Shown here piece by piece: positions 27,961-41,687 of a DNA stretch of 64,000 bases. This stretch comes from Streptomyces sp. SPB162 (GTDB taxonomy: Bacteria; Actinomycetota; Actinomycetes; Streptomycetales; Streptomycetaceae). The stretch spans positions 4,719,001-4,783,000 of the forward strand of contig NZ_JAQFII010000001.1 of NCBI RefSeq assembly GCF_029504575.1, read 5' to 3'. The position numbers and the translations under genes were made by a program. The notes beneath the pieces were generated by a model. The model saw only the letters and a list, made by a program, of their open reading frames with translations. It was not told the DNA's origin and searched no databases. The stretch's first letter is position 1, and each line of letters begins with the position of its first letter.

Positions 27961-29076
27961 ATGGCAGTCGTGCCCACCGACATCGAGGACGCTCCGGGTG
28001 CTCTGCGGCCGCACGCGGAGGAGGCCTTCGCCCACGAGCTGAAGGCCCTCGCGGCGGCCGACGACCGTCCGCGTCCCTACGGTTGGAATCTCTCGCCGTG
28101 GGCGGTGGCCCTGTACCTGCTGGGTGGGACCGTGCCCGGCGGAGGGACCGTCATCACGCCCAAGTACGTCGGTCCCCGGCGCATCGTCGAGGTCGCCGTC
28201 ACCACCCTCGCCACCGATCGGGCGCTGCTGCTGCTCGGCGTGCCGGGCACCGCCAAGACCTGGGTGTCGGAACACCTCGCCGCCGCCGTCAGCGGCGACT
28301 CCACCCTCCTGGTCCAGGGCACGGCGGGCACGCCGGAGGAGGCCATCCGCTACGGCTGGAACTATGCGGAGCTGCTCACGAACGGGCCGAGTCGCAGGGC
28401 CCTGGTGGCCGGCCCCGTCATGCGGGCGATGGCCGAGGGCCGGATCGCCCGGGTCGAGGAGCTGACCCGGATACCGGCCGACGTGCAGGACAGCCTCATC
28501 ACGATCCTGTCCGAGAAGACGCTGCCGATACCGGAGTTGGGCTCGGAGACCCAGGCCGTCCGCGGCTTCAACCTGATCGCCACCGCCAACGACCGCGACC
28601 GCGGTGTCAACGAGCTGTCCAGCGCGCTGCGCCGCCGGTTCAACACCGTCGTGCTGCCGCTGCCCGCCTCGGCGGAGGACGAGATCGACATCGTCACCCG
28701 CCGGGTCGACCAGCTCGGCCGCGGGCTCGACCTCCCGGCCGTCCCCGAGGGCGCCGACGAGATTCGCCGGGTCGTCACCGTCTTCCGCGAACTGCGCGGC
28801 GGCGTGACCGCCGACGGCCGGACGAAGGTGAAGTCGCCGTCGGGCACGCTGTCGACGGCCGAGGCGATCTCGGTGGTGACCAACGGCCTGGCGCTCGCGG
28901 CGCACTTCGGCGACGGCGTGCTGCGGGCGGGGGACATCGCGGCCGGGATCCTGGGCGCGGTCGTCCGTGATCCGGCCGCCGACCGGGTGATCTGGCAGGA
29001 GTACCTGGAGACGGTCGTGCGGGAGCGCGAGGGATGGAAGGACTTCTACCGGGCCTGCCGGGAGGCGAGCGCATGA
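27961..29076 (+). CDS. MoxR-like AAA+ ATPase (YehL-like)
   Basis: 371 aa. Walker A GVPGTAKT (about residue 97), Walker B region ARVEELTRI, sensor 1 NLIATAND, arginine finger region ALRRRFNTV. It is a different lineage from the MoxR at 13266: no low-complexity leader, and the partner genes differ. Its ATG follows AGGGGG. The stop overlaps the DUF5682 start (ATGA), so it is translationally coupled. MoxR/VWA pairs usually act as metal-dependent chaperones that insert or remodel a protein partner. Confidence 0.9.
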   Translation: MAVVPTDIEDAPGALRPHAEEAFAHELKALAAADDRPRPYGWNLSPWAVALYLLGGTVPGGGTVITPKYVGPRRIVEVAVTTLATDRALLLLGVPGTAKTWVSEHLAAAVSGDSTLLVQGTAGTPEEAIRYGWNYAELLTNGPSRRALVAGPVMRAMAEGRIARVEELTRIPADVQDSLITILSEKTLPIPELGSETQAVRGFNLIATANDRDRGVNELSSALRRRFNTVVLPLPASAEDEIDIVTRRVDQLGRGLDLPAVPEGADEIRRVVTVFRELRGGVTADGRTKVKSPSGTLSTAEAISVVTNGLALAAHFGDGVLRAGDIAAGILGAVVRDPAADRVIWQEYLETVVREREGWKDFYRACREASA

Positions 29077-31432
29077 GTGCGCCGACCGTCGTGGCACCTG
29101 TCGTGTCGTCCGCTGTGCCTCCAGCCGCCGGTCCTTCGGGGGTCGCGCTGCTGGGGGTGCGGCACCACGGGCCGGGCTCCGCGCGGGCGGTGCGCGCCGC
29201 ACTCGACGCGTACCGGCCGCGAGCGGTGCTGATAGAGGGCCCGCCGGAGGCCGACGTGCTCGTCGGGCTCGCGGGCGAGGAGGGGATGCGGCCGCCCGTC
29301 GCACTGCTCGCGCACGTCCTGGACGACCCGGCGCGGGCCGCCTTCTGGCCCTTCGCGGAGTTCTCGCCGGAATGGGTGGCGATCCGGTGGGCCGCCGGGC
29401 ACGGCGTACCGGTCACCTTCATCGACCTGCCCGCCGCCCACTCCCTCGCGCTCCGCACGGCGACGGATCAGCAGGGCGGAGGAGAGGAGGACGAGAAGGC
29501 CCAGGCGCTGCGCATCGACCCGCTGGCCGTCCTCGCCGAGGCCGCCGGGTACGACGACCCCGAGCGCTGGTGGGAGGACGCCGTCGAGCACCGGAGCAGC
29601 AGCGGCGAGGACCCGCTGGCGCCGTTCGCGGCGCTCGCCGAGGCGATGGGCGCGCTGCGCGAGCTGTACGGCGACGGCGGCGGCCAGGAGGACGACCCGG
29701 CGCGCGAGGCCCATATGCGGCTGCGTGTCCGGGACGCCCGGCGGACGCACGACCGCGTCGCGGTGGTCTGCGGGGCCTGGCACGTCCCGGCGCTGGCCCG
29801 GCCGGTGACCGTCACCGCCGACCGGCAGCTGCTGAAGGGGCTGCCCAAGGTGAGGGTCGAGATGACGTGGGTGCCGTGGACGCACCGCAGGCTCTCCCGG
29901 CACAGCGGCTACGGCGCGGGAATCGACTCGCCCGGCTGGTACGGCCATCTGTTCGCGGCGCGGGACCGGCCCGTCACCCGCTGGATGACCAAGGTCGCCG
30001 GGCTGCTCCGCGCCGAGGACCTGCCGGTGTCCTCCGCGCACGTCATCGAGGCCGTGCGGCTCGCGGACAGCCTCGCGTCCCTGCGCGGCCGCCCGCTCGC
30101 CGGGCTGAGCGAGACGACGGACGCGATACGGGCGGTGATGTGCGACGGCTCGGACGCACCGCTCGCCCTCATCAGGGACCGTCTCGTCGTCGGCGACGTC
30201 CTGGGCGAGGTCCCGGACGGCGCGCCCGCCGTGCCGCTGGCCAGGGACCTGGTCCGGGAGCAGCGCAGGCTCCGGCTGAAGCCCGAGGCGCTGGAACGCG
30301 ACCTGGAACTGGACCTGCGCAAGGAGACCGACGCGGGCCGCAGCCGGCTGCTGCACCGGCTCCGGCTGCTGGGCGTCGACTGGGGTGAGCAGGTCAGTTC
30401 GCGTGGCGGGACGGGGACGTTCAAGGAGAGCTGGCGGCTGCGCTGGGAGCCGGAACTGGCGATCCGGGTCGCCGAGGCCGGGATCTGGGGCACGACGCTG
30501 CTCTCGGCGGCGACGGCGAAGGCCGAGGAAGCGGCGGTGCGTGCCACCGCGCTCGCCGACGTGACCGCGCTCGCCGAGCGCTGCCTGGTCGCGGGCCTTC
30601 CGGACGCACTGCCGGTGGTGATGCGGGTGCTGGCGGACCGGGGCCGCGCTGGAGACCGACGTCGGCCATCTCGCCCGGGCGCTGCCCGCTCTCGTCCGGT
30701 CCGCCCGCTACGGCGATGTGCGCGGTACGGACTCCGCGGCGCTCCACAAGGTCGCCGAGGGTCTGGCGGAACGGGTCTGCGTCGGGCTGCCGCCCGCCTG
30801 CGCGGGGCTGGACGCGGACGGCGCCGCCGAGATGCGCGGCCACGCCGAGGCGGCGCACCGGGCGATCGGCCTCCTGGGGGCCGACAGCCTCCTCGACCGG
30901 TGGGCGGTGATGCTGCGGGGCATCGCCGAGCGGGACGGGGCGATACCGGGGCTGCTGCGCGGCAGCGCCGCCCGCCTGCTGATGGACGACGGACGGCTCG
31001 ACGAGGCGGCCGCCGCCCGGTTGATGGGGCTCGCCCTGTCGCCGGGGACACCGTCGGCCGAGGCCGCGGCGTGGCTGGAGGGCTTCCTCGCGGGCAGCGG
31101 CATGCTCCTCGTCCACGACGAGCGGCTGCTCGCCCTGGTCGACGGCTGGCTCGCGGCGGTCCCGGCCGCCGCGTTCGACGACGTGCTGCCGCTTCTGCGG
31201 CGCACGTTCAGCGAGTTCGAAAGCGGCGTCCGCCGCACCGTCGGCGAGTTGGTCGGCCGCGGTGCGGCGGGCCGGCCCGCGGTCTCCGCCGGGGACCGCG
31301 GTGCCGGGCTTCGGCCCGGACATCGACGAGGAGCGGGCGGCGGCGACGCTGCCGGTGCTGCGGCTTCTGCTGGGGCGCACGGAGGGACACACCCGCGATA
31401 CAGGGCGGCAGACGACGGGGGAGAACGGATGA
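29073..31432 (+). CDS. DUF5682 family protein (YehM-like), two frameshifts as sequenced
   Basis: Reads MSAPTVVAPVVSS in frame to VLADRG at about 30640, then one frame on (ETDVGHLARALPALV), then again after about 31291. Each break is one extra G in a run of four (30640-30643, 31291-31294). The repaired protein is about 785 aa, ends RQTTGENG, and overlaps the VWA start by ATGA. N-terminal motifs are LLGVRHHGPGSAR and LIEGPPEAD, typical of DUF5682; CGAWHVPAL and MTWVPWTHRR follow. The RHHGP motif and conserved acidic residues hint at an enzyme of the TraB/erythromycin-esterase-like kind, but I cannot confirm it. Confidence 0.82.
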
Positions 31433-32612
31433 CCGAGGACACGACTGCCGGCGGCACGCGGCAGGCGGGCCCCGCCGATGAGCGGACGCGCCGCTGGCGG
31501 CTGGTGCTCGGGGGAGGGGCCGCCGACGGTACGGGCCGCGAGCTCGCCGGACGGGACGCGGCGATGGACCGCACGCTCGGCGCGCTCTACGGGGGAGGCG
31601 GCGGCGCGGACGGCAAGGCCGGCCGGGCGGCAGGTCTCGGCGGCTCCGCACCGCAGGTCGCCCGCTGGCTCGGCGACATCCGCACGTACTTCCCGTCCTC
31701 CGTCGTCCAGGTGATGCAGCGGGACGCGATCGACCGGCTCGGGCTGTCGGCGATGCTGCTGGAGCCGGAGATGCTGGAGGCCGTGGAGGCCGACGTCCAC
31801 CTGGTGGGCACGCTGCTGTCGCTGAACAAGGTGATGCCGGAGACGACGAAGGAGACGGCGCGGGCCGTGGTCCGCAAGGTCGTCGAGGACCTGGAGAAGA
31901 AGCTCGCCACCCGCACCCGCGCGACCCTGACCGGCGCCCTCGACCGGTCCGCGCGGATCAGCCGCCCCCGCCACCGCGACATCGACTGGAACCGCACCAT
32001 CCGCGCCAATCTGCGGCACTACCTCCCCGAGCACGGCACGATCGTGCCCGAACGGCTGATCGGGTACGGCCGGGCGTCACAGGCGGTGAAGAAGGACGTG
32101 GTGCTCTGCATCGACCAGTCCGGGTCGATGGCCGCGTCCGTCGTCTACGCCTCCGTCTTCGGGGCGGTGCTGGCCTCGATGCGGAGCATCGACACCAAGC
32201 TGGTCGTCTTCGACACCGCGGTGGTCGACCTGACGGACCAGCTGGACGATCCGGTGGATGTGCTCTTCGGCACACAGCTCGGCGGCGGCACCGATATATC
32301 AACCGCGCCCTGGCGTACTGCCAGTCCTTGATCACCCGGCCGGCGGAGACCGTGGTCGTCCTCATCAGTGATCTCTACGAGGGCGGGATCCGCGACGAGA
32401 TGCTCAAACGGGTGGCGGCCATGAAGAGCGCGGGAGTCCAATTCGTGGCCCTGCTGGCGCTGTCGGACGAGGGTGCGCCCTCCTACGACCGCGAGCACGC
32501 GGTCGCGCTGGCCGCGCTCGGAGCCCCCGCTTTCGCCTGCACACCCGACCTGTTCCCCGAGGTGATGGCCGCCGCGCTGGAGAAGCGGCCGCTCCCCGTA
32601 CCAGAAGCCTGA
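31429..32612 (+). CDS. VWA domain protein (YehP/CoxE-like), frameshifted as sequenced
   Basis: About 393 aa after repair. A helical N-terminus is followed by a VWA domain with an intact MIDAS: DQSGSM, GGGTD and SDLYEGG. As sequenced the frame breaks after GGGTDI, where ATATAT (32294-32299) appears two bases too long; the continuation NRALAYCQSLITRPAET is in another frame to the stop at 32612. It overlaps the DUF5682 gene (ATGA) and ends the operon. VWA proteins of this type are the metal-binding partner of MoxR ATPases. Confidence 0.87.
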
Positions 32613-32822
32613 CGCGAGCCTGCCAATGCGCTCTGTGACCGTTCTCACCGCTGACATGTGACCTGCGATTTAGGGACCTACCGTCCACGGGGATAACCTG
32701 CGAGACGGACATGCCGCGTACTTCGGTGACCGTGTGCGCCCTCCTTGTGACCGCGTAGTCACGCTTCCCGTATCGGCACGTTCGCGTAGAAAACAAACCG
32801 CGATCACCAAGGACGGACGCGC
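32613..32822 (+). promoter_or_regulatory. sucC upstream region
   Basis: 210 bp between the VWA gene and sucC. It must hold the sucCD promoter. A direct repeat of GTGACC(G) type (32635, 32657, 32727 and 32747 regions) is visible and could be a regulator site. No terminator for the VWA operon stands out. Confidence 0.4.
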
Positions 32823-33998
32823 GTGGACCTGTTCGAGTACCAGGCGAGGGATCTCTTCGCCAAGCACGGTGTACCGGTGCTGGCCGGTGAAGTCATCGAG
32901 ACGCCCGAGGCGGCTCGTGAGGTGACCGAACGTCTGGGTGGCCGCGCGGTCGTCAAGGCGCAGGTCAAGGTCGGTGGCCGAGGCAAGGCCGGCGGCGTGA
33001 AGCTGGCCTCCGACCCCGCGGACGCGGTGGCGAAGGCCGACGCGATCCTCGGCATGGACATCAAGGGCCACACGGTCCACAAGGTGATGCTTGCCGAGAC
33101 CGCGGACATCGCGGAGGAGTACTACGTCTCCTTCCTGCTGGACCGCACCAACCGCACCTTCCTCGCCATGGCGTCCGTGGAGGGCGGCGTGGAGATCGAG
33201 ATCGTCGCGGAGGAGAACCCCGACGCGCTGGCCAAGATTCCGGTCGACGCCAACGAGGGCTGCACCCCGGAGAAGGCCGCCGAAATCGTCGCCGCGGCCA
33301 AGTTCCCGGCCGAGATCGCCGACCAGGTGGCCGACGTCCTGCAGAAGCTGTGGACCGTCTTCATCAAGGAGGACGCCCTCCTCGTCGAGGTCAACCCGCT
33401 GATCAAGTCCGGCGACGGCAAGATCATCGCGCTGGACGGCAAGGTCTCGCTGGACGAGAACGCCGAGTTCCGCCAGCCGGACCACGCGGCCCTTGAGGAC
33501 AAGGACGCCGCCAACCCGCTGGAGGCCGCGGCCAAGGCGAAGAACCTCAACTACGTCAAGCTCGACGGTGAGGTCGGCATCATCGGCAACGGCGCGGGAC
33601 TCGTCATGAGCACCCTCGACGTCGTCGCGTACGCCGGTGAGAAGCACGGCGGCGTCAAGCCCGCCAACTTCCTCGACATCGGTGGCGGCGCCTCCGCCGA
33701 GGTCATGGCGAACGGCCTGGAGATCATCCTCGGCGACCCGGACGTCAAGTCCGTGTTCGTCAACGTCTTCGGTGGCATCACCGCGTGCGACGAGGTCGCC
33801 AACGGCATCGTCCAGGCCCTGGAGCTGCTCAAGTCCAAGGGCGAGGTCGTCAGCAAGCCGCTCGTCGTCCGGCTGGACGGCAACAACGCGGAGCTGGGTC
33901 GCAAGATCCTGACCGACGCCAACCACCCGCTCGTGCAGCGTGTGGACACCATGGACGGCGCGGCCGACAAGGCCGCCGAGCTCGCGGCTGCGAAGTAA
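32823..33998 (+). CDS. sucC: Succinyl-CoA synthetase subunit beta (ADP-forming)
   Basis: 391 aa, GTG start ([19 protein letters not shown]). N-terminal ATP-grasp domain with [12 protein letters not shown], and the C-terminal CoA-ligase part with [21 protein letters not shown] and [16 protein letters not shown]. With SucD it makes succinate and ATP from succinyl-CoA in the TCA cycle. The sucD start follows 19 nt after its stop codon, so both are in one transcript. Confidence 0.97.
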   Translation: MDLFEYQARDLFAKHGVPVLAGEVIETPEAAREVTERLGGRAVVKAQVKVGGRGKAGGVKLASDPADAVAKADAILGMDIKGHTVHKVMLAETADIAEEYYVSFLLDRTNRTFLAMASVEGGVEIEIVAEENPDALAKIPVDANEGCTPEKAAEIVAAAKFPAEIADQVADVLQKLWTVFIKEDALLVEVNPLIKSGDGKIIALDGKVSLDENAEFRQPDHAALEDKDAANPLEAAAKAKNLNYVKLDGEVGIIGNGAGLVMSTLDVVAYAGEKHGGVKPANFLDIGGGASAEVMANGLEIILGDPDVKSVFVNVFGGITACDEVANGIVQALELLKSKGEVVSKPLVVRLDGNNAELGRKILTDANHPLVQRVDTMDGAADKAAELAAAK

Positions 33999-34017
33999 GG
34001 GACAAGGTCACCACACC

Positions 34018-34902
34018 ATGGCTATTTTCCTGACCAAGGAAAGCAAGGTCATCGTCCAGGGGATGACCGGCGCCACGGGCATGAAGCACACCAAGCTCAT
34101 GCTTGCGGACGGCACCAACATCGTTGGCGGCGTCAACCCGCGCAAGGCCGGCACGAACGTCGAGTTCGACGGCACCGAGGTGCCCGTGTTCGGTTCCGTC
34201 GCCGAGGCGATCGAGAAGACCGGTGCCGATGTCACCGTCATCTTCGTGCCGCCGAAGTTCGCGAAGGACGCCGTCGTCGAGGCGATCGACGCCGAGATCC
34301 CGCTGGCCGTCGTGATCACCGAGGGCATCACGGTGCACGACTCCGCCTCGTTCTGGGCGCACGCCGGCGCCAAGGGCAACAAGACCCGCATCATCGGCCC
34401 GAACTGCCCCGGTCTCATCACCCCGGGCCAGTCCAACGCCGGCATCATCCCGGGCGACATCACGAAGCCGGGCCGCATCGGCCTGGTCTCGAAGTCCGGC
34501 ACGCTCACGTACCAGATGATGTACGAGCTGCGTGACCTCGGCTTCTCGTCCGCCGTCGGCATCGGTGGCGACCCGATCATCGGCACCACCCACATCGACG
34601 CGCTGGCCGCGTTCGAGGCGGACGCCGACACCGACCTGATCGTCATGATCGGTGAGATCGGTGGCGACGCCGAGGAGCGCGCCGCGGACTACATCAAGGC
34701 CCACGTGACGAAGCCGGTCGTCGGCTACGTCGCGGGCTTCACCGCCCCCGAGGGCAAGACCATGGGCCACGCGGGCGCCATCGTCTCCGGTTCGTCGGGC
34801 ACCGCCCAGGCGAAGAAGGAGGCCCTGGAGGCCGCGGGCGTCCAGGTCGGCAAGACCCCGTCGGAGACGGCTCGCCTGGCGCGCGCCATCCTCGCCGGCT
34901 GA
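34018..34902 (+). CDS. sucD: Succinyl-CoA synthetase subunit alpha
   Basis: 294 aa. CoA-binding Rossmann domain at the N-terminus ([16 protein letters not shown]), then the ligase domain with the phosphohistidine loop [15 protein letters not shown]. The ATG at 34018 follows AAGGGACAAGG. Acts with SucC. A hairpin terminator follows. Confidence 0.97.
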   Translation: MAIFLTKESKVIVQGMTGATGMKHTKLMLADGTNIVGGVNPRKAGTNVEFDGTEVPVFGSVAEAIEKTGADVTVIFVPPKFAKDAVVEAIDAEIPLAVVITEGITVHDSASFWAHAGAKGNKTRIIGPNCPGLITPGQSNAGIIPGDITKPGRIGLVSKSGTLTYQMMYELRDLGFSSAVGIGGDPIIGTTHIDALAAFEADADTDLIVMIGEIGGDAEERAADYIKAHVTKPVVGYVAGFTAPEGKTMGHAGAIVSGSSGTAQAKKEALEAAGVQVGKTPSETARLARAILAG

Positions 34903-34922
34903 CGTTCACCGTCACGTGTGAC

Positions 34923-34960
34923 GACGCGGGTCCGTCCCTCTCGGGGGGCGGGCCCGCGTC
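34923..34960 (+). terminator. Hairpin terminator after sucD
   Basis: Stem GACGCGGG (34923-34930) with CCCGCGTC (34953-34960), with further partial pairing inside, 20 nt beyond the stop codon. Confidence 0.6.
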
Positions 34961-35110
34961 CGCGTTGACGCCGGTGCTCAGCACGCCCTCAAGGGTGTTG
35001 CGAGAGTCCCTCCTGGCCCGCGACGCCTGGCCCGCGACGCCTGGCACGCACGCACCAGACGCCGCGGACCCCGCCCTGACGGGCGAACGCCGCTCCTTTC
35101 ACAACACCCT

Positions 35111-36112
35111 TTAGGGCGCGGGGGGACCGCTCAGGGTGGGCACCGGTACGGCCCGTTGCGGGACGGCGGTGGGCGGCGCGGTCACCGGCGTCGGCTGCGC
35201 GTGGTGCGGCACTTCGCCGACGCGGTCGTACGTGACGACCAGCGCGGCTCCCGTCGCCCCGGCGATCACCGCGGTCAGCGCCACCGCGGCCAGTGTCCTG
35301 CGGTGCACGTTGCGTTCGCTCACGTCGCGCATCCGGGCCGCGGGGAGCTCACGGGGGGCGGCAGGCCTCGTCGCCGCTTCGGTCTCCGGCGTGCTGTCCG
35401 GTGCGGGGTCCGGAACGGGATCGGGCTCCGCGAGGATGTCGTACAGCCGCGCCGCCGCCTGGTCGCCCAGCTCCGGCAGCGCCGCGCTCAGCGCTCCCCG
35501 CGCCCGGGTGATCCGGTTGGCCATCGTGACCGTGCTCGCCTCGCTCTCGGCGGCGACCACGGGCAGATCGAGCCCCAACCCGTCGTAGAGCACGATGGCC
35601 TGCCGCTGGGCACGCGACAGCCGCAGCACCGCCACCCGCAACTTCCTGTCGTGTTCGGAGCCGGGGGACGACGCCCGCGCGACGGCCCGAGGACGCGTAC
35701 GGTGCCCCGGCACCCACTGCTGCCAGGGCGCGAGCGCGTACGCGTACGCCGACGCCCGCACCCAACCGACCGGATCGGGATCCGAGGCGACCTCCGGCCA
35801 CCGCTGCCACGCGTGGTCGAACGCGCGGCGCACCGCGCGCCACGCGAAGCCGGGATTCCCGGTGAGCAACTCCACCTGCCGCACGAGGCCGCGCACGCTG
35901 TGCGTGTACATGCTGTCGAAGGCGGCTTCGGGCACGGTGGCCAGGCTCTGCGCGGGCGACACGGGCGACGCCGTCGTCGATGCCGTGGGCGCCGTCGACG
36001 GCGTGGGTCCGATCGATCTGATGGATCTGATCGGTGTGGTCCGCGTTGGTCGCGGCGTCTTCACAGCGCCTCGGGCGGGAGGAGCCTCCTTCGCCGCCTT
36101 CCGCGCTGTCAC
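35111..36112 (-). CDS. Sigma-70-like protein with C-terminal membrane helix
   Basis: About 333 aa from the GTG at 36112 (VTARKAAKEAP, AGGGG upstream); an in-frame GTG at 36133 lacks a ribosome binding site. A Thr/Ser/Pro-rich leader is followed by a region like sigma region 2 (FDSMYTHSVRGLVRQVELLTG to GWVRASAYAYA) and one like region 4 (LRVAVLRLSRAQRQAIVLYDGLG, SEASTVTMANRITRARGAL). A single membrane helix follows near residue 275 (LAAVALTAVIAGATGAALVV), then a Pro/Thr tail predicted outside. It could be a membrane-held ECF-like sigma factor or a degenerate relative. No anti-sigma gene adjoins. Confidence 0.7.
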   Translation of the reverse strand: MTARKAAKEAPPARGAVKTPRPTRTTPIRSIRSIGPTPSTAPTASTTASPVSPAQSLATVPEAAFDSMYTHSVRGLVRQVELLTGNPGFAWRAVRRAFDHAWQRWPEVASDPDPVGWVRASAYAYALAPWQQWVPGHRTRPRAVARASSPGSEHDRKLRVAVLRLSRAQRQAIVLYDGLGLDLPVVAAESEASTVTMANRITRARGALSAALPELGDQAAARLYDILAEPDPVPDPAPDSTPETEAATRPAAPRELPAARMRDVSERNVHRRTLAAVALTAVIAGATGAALVVTYDRVGEVPHHAQPTPVTAPPTAVPQRAVPVPTLSGPPAP

Positions 36113-36240
36113 GCGCCCGACCCCTGTACGCACGATTGTCTGGAAAGACGCATAACGTCATATTGAGCGACACGACGGTCAATTGTCTGTTACCCCGTCA
36201 ATTCGGTGTGTTCTTGGCACCATGGGTCGTCGTGACCCAT

Positions 36241-37797
<1,557 letters not shown>

Positions 37798-37837
37798 CGG
37801 GGTCGGCGCTCGGGCCGCCCCGCCCCCCGGCCGGCGA

Positions 37838-38575
37838 CTACCGGTCGTTCCCCACGAGGGAGCGCAGCGGTTTCGGAAGCAGGTCGGTGCAGGACTCGCT
37901 CGATGGAGTCGTCAGGGCGTCGCGCTTGCACGTGACGTAGTCGTTGTAGACGAACTGGAAGGCGAAGGTGGCGGCGACGATCGCCAGGGTGACGGCGCTC
38001 GTGATGATGCCGCTCCAGGCCGCTGCCGCGAAGGACCGCTGGGAGGCGGGAGCGGAAGGGGCGGGGCGGGGGTTGCCCGCACCGGACTCGGCGAGAGCCG
38101 CCGCCGCTTCGGCGCGGGCCGCGGCGCGGTCCTCGGGCTTCATGCGCAGGGCGCTGATGCCCCAGTAGAGGGCGAGGGCGCCGAGCAGCAGGGCGATCTC
38201 GGTCCACCGGAAGAGCGAGAAGATCAGCCCCCAACCGCCGCAGACCAGCGCGTAGCGGGAGCGGCGCTGGGCCGGGTCGGTGGGGTCGAAGCGCGGGCCG
38301 GTGGGCTGCGGCGGGGTTTCGGGGCCGCTGGGGCGGTTGCCGAACCCGTCCTGGCGGCCGGGCTGCTGATTGCTCCACTGGCCGCCCCAGCCGGGCGGCG
38401 GCGGAGGCGGCGGGGTGCTGTCGCCGTCCTCGGACGTCCCCTCGGGGCGCCGCGGCTGCCAGGGCTGCTCGGGGGCGCCTTCGGGCGGCGGGGCGAACGG
38501 GTTGTCCTGCTGTTCGCCCTCGGGCGCACGCAGCGCGATGGTGATCTGTCCGCTGCTCATGATTGGTTGCGCCAT
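37838..38575 (-). CDS. Pro-rich integral membrane protein
   Basis: 245 aa. A cytoplasmic N-terminus rich in Pro, Gln and Gly (APPPEGAPEQPWQPRRPEG) is followed by two or three hydrophobic segments (ALVCGGWGLIFSLF, TEIALLLGALALYWGISAL, GIITSAVTLAIVAATFAFQF) and a short tail with two cysteines (VTCKRD, ESCTDL). No function known. ATG at 38575; an alternative ATG at 38560 is possible. Converges on the DUF6350 gene and is divergent from purN. Confidence 0.78.
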   Translation of the reverse strand: MAQPIMSSGQITIALRAPEGEQQDNPFAPPPEGAPEQPWQPRRPEGTSEDGDSTPPPPPPPGWGGQWSNQQPGRQDGFGNRPSGPETPPQPTGPRFDPTDPAQRRSRYALVCGGWGLIFSLFRWTEIALLLGALALYWGISALRMKPEDRAAARAEAAAALAESGAGNPRPAPSAPASQRSFAAAAWSGIITSAVTLAIVAATFAFQFVYNDYVTCKRDALTTPSSESCTDLLPKPLRSLVGNDR

Positions 38576-38802
38576 CCCCTTGCCGTCGACTCCTCATGTC
38601 GTATGCGTCACGCGCAGGGCGCGCGATGGACGTTCTTGCGGAAGACGCTACCTTCCGCGCGCTCCCCCGTCCCGTGGGGGGACCTTCGCGTGCCGGTATC
38701 GTTGCTGACGGTCGACGGCCTCGTAGGGTTCCCTGAATCGCGGGAGGCCGCCGGCTCGTACGATCCTCCAAATCCGCACGGTCTCGAGAGAGAGCCCCGC
38801 CA

Positions 38803-39422
38803 GTGGCTGCGCACACCCCGGCTCGTCTAGTCGTCCTCGTCTCCGGTTCCGGGACGAATCTGCAGGCGCTGCTCGATGTCATCGAGAGCGATCCCGCGTA
38901 CGGGGCGCGGATCGTCGCGGTCGGCGCCGACCGGGACGGCATCGCGGGCCTGGAGCGCGCGAAGCGGGCCGGACTGCCGGTTTTCGTGGTGAAGGTGAAG
39001 GACTACGCCGACCGGGCGGGATGGGACCTCGCGCTCGCGGAGGCGACGGCGGAGCACCGGCCGGACCTGGTGGTCTCGGCCGGCTTCATGAAGATCGTGG
39101 GGAAGGAGTTCCTCGCGCGGTTCGGAGGACGGTTCGTCAATACGCATCCCGCGCTGCTGCCGAGCTTCCCGGGCGCCCACGGCGTCAGGGAGGCCCTCGC
39201 GTACGGCGCGAAGGTGACGGGCTGCACCGTGCACTTCGTCGACGACGGCGTCGATACCGGCCCGATCATCGCCCAGGGGGTGGTGGCCATCGGGCCGGAT
39301 GACACGGAGGAAGCGCTCCATGAGCGCATCAAGGAAGTCGAGCGAGGGCTGCTCGTCGACGTCGTGGGGCGGCTGGCTCGCGACGGGTATCGCATTGAGG
39401 GACGAAAGGTAACGATTCCGGC

Positions 39423-39426
<4 letters not shown>
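38803..39426 (+). CDS. purN: Phosphoribosylglycinamide formyltransferase
   Basis: 207 aa, GTG start ([22 protein letters not shown]). Transfers formyl from 10-formyl-THF to GAR in purine synthesis. Catalytic motifs: [15 protein letters not shown] (Asn and His) and [10 protein letters not shown] (Asp). The purH start overlaps its stop (ATGA), and folD, which makes the formyl donor, lies 2.5 kb downstream. Confidence 0.96.
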
Positions 39427-40985
<1,559 letters not shown>

Positions 40986-40997
40986 CCGGGGCAGTAC

Positions 40998-41042
40998 GCG
41001 ACCGCGGCCCGCACCCCCCGAGGGGGTGCGGGCCGCGGTCGC
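40998..41042. terminator. Strong bidirectional hairpin after purH
   Basis: Perfect 21-bp stem (40998-41018 with 41022-41042) with a 3-nt loop, and a further GTAC pairing across a one-base bulge. It lies between the convergent purH and RDD genes. Confidence 0.85.
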
Positions 41043-41054
41043 TGTACGGGTGCT

Positions 41055-41687
41055 CTACGGGCGCTTCACCACGACGCTGTGCATGATCTTGTCGGCGAAG
41101 GTCTGGTTCTTCTCGTCCCACAGCGGCCACAGGTAGCCGATGTAGCAGGCCATCCCGTCGAGGGCGTGGCACAGCCGGCGGACGAACGCCATGCCGAAGC
41201 CCAGCACCTGGCCGTCGGCCTCGCGCAGCAGGTGGATGCCGAGGATCTTCTTGCCCGGGGTCTGGCCGGTGGAGCCTTCCCGGTAGCAGAGCCACAGGCC
41301 GCCGAGAGTGCTCAGAAGGCCGCCGATGGCGATCAGCGCGAGGGAGCTGCCCGGCATGGAAGGCACGGGGCAGGTGTCGGCGTTGGCCGCGTCGCACGCC
41401 TTGACCGCGTCGACGAACACCTTGAGGAACTTCACGTAGCCGATGCCGAGCAGGATCATCGGCACGAGGCCGACGAAGAGGAAGTCCAGCAGCGACGCGC
41501 CGAGACGTGCGCCCCAGCTCGCCAGGGGCGGCATTCCCGGCGGCAGGCCGCCTTGCGGGTATCCGTACTGGCCCTGGTTCTGCTGCGGAAAAGCTTGCGG
41601 CTGCTGCGGGTAGCCGTACCCCTGCGGGGGCTGCGGCGGCTGCTGCGGCTGGTCGTAAGGATTGTTGGGGCCGGGCGGATAGCTCAC
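41055..41687 (-). CDS. RDD family membrane protein
   Basis: 210 aa, GTG start at 41687 (VSYPPGPNNPY) after GGAGGAAA. A Pro/Gln/Tyr/Gly-rich cytoplasmic leader of about 55 residues precedes the RDD domain: ASWGARLGASLLDFLFVG (Arg and Asp of the motif), then helices and TGQTPGKKILGIHLL, typical of the family. Some RDD proteins transport Na+/H+ or osmolytes, but most are uncharacterised. Converges on purH. Confidence 0.88.
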   Translation of the reverse strand: MSYPPGPNNPYDQPQQPPQPPQGYGYPQQPQAFPQQNQGQYGYPQGGLPPGMPPLASWGARLGASLLDFLFVGLVPMILLGIGYVKFLKVFVDAVKACDAANADTCPVPSMPGSSLALIAIGGLLSTLGGLWLCYREGSTGQTPGKKILGIHLLREADGQVLGFGMAFVRRLCHALDGMACYIGYLWPLWDEKNQTFADKIMHSVVVKRP

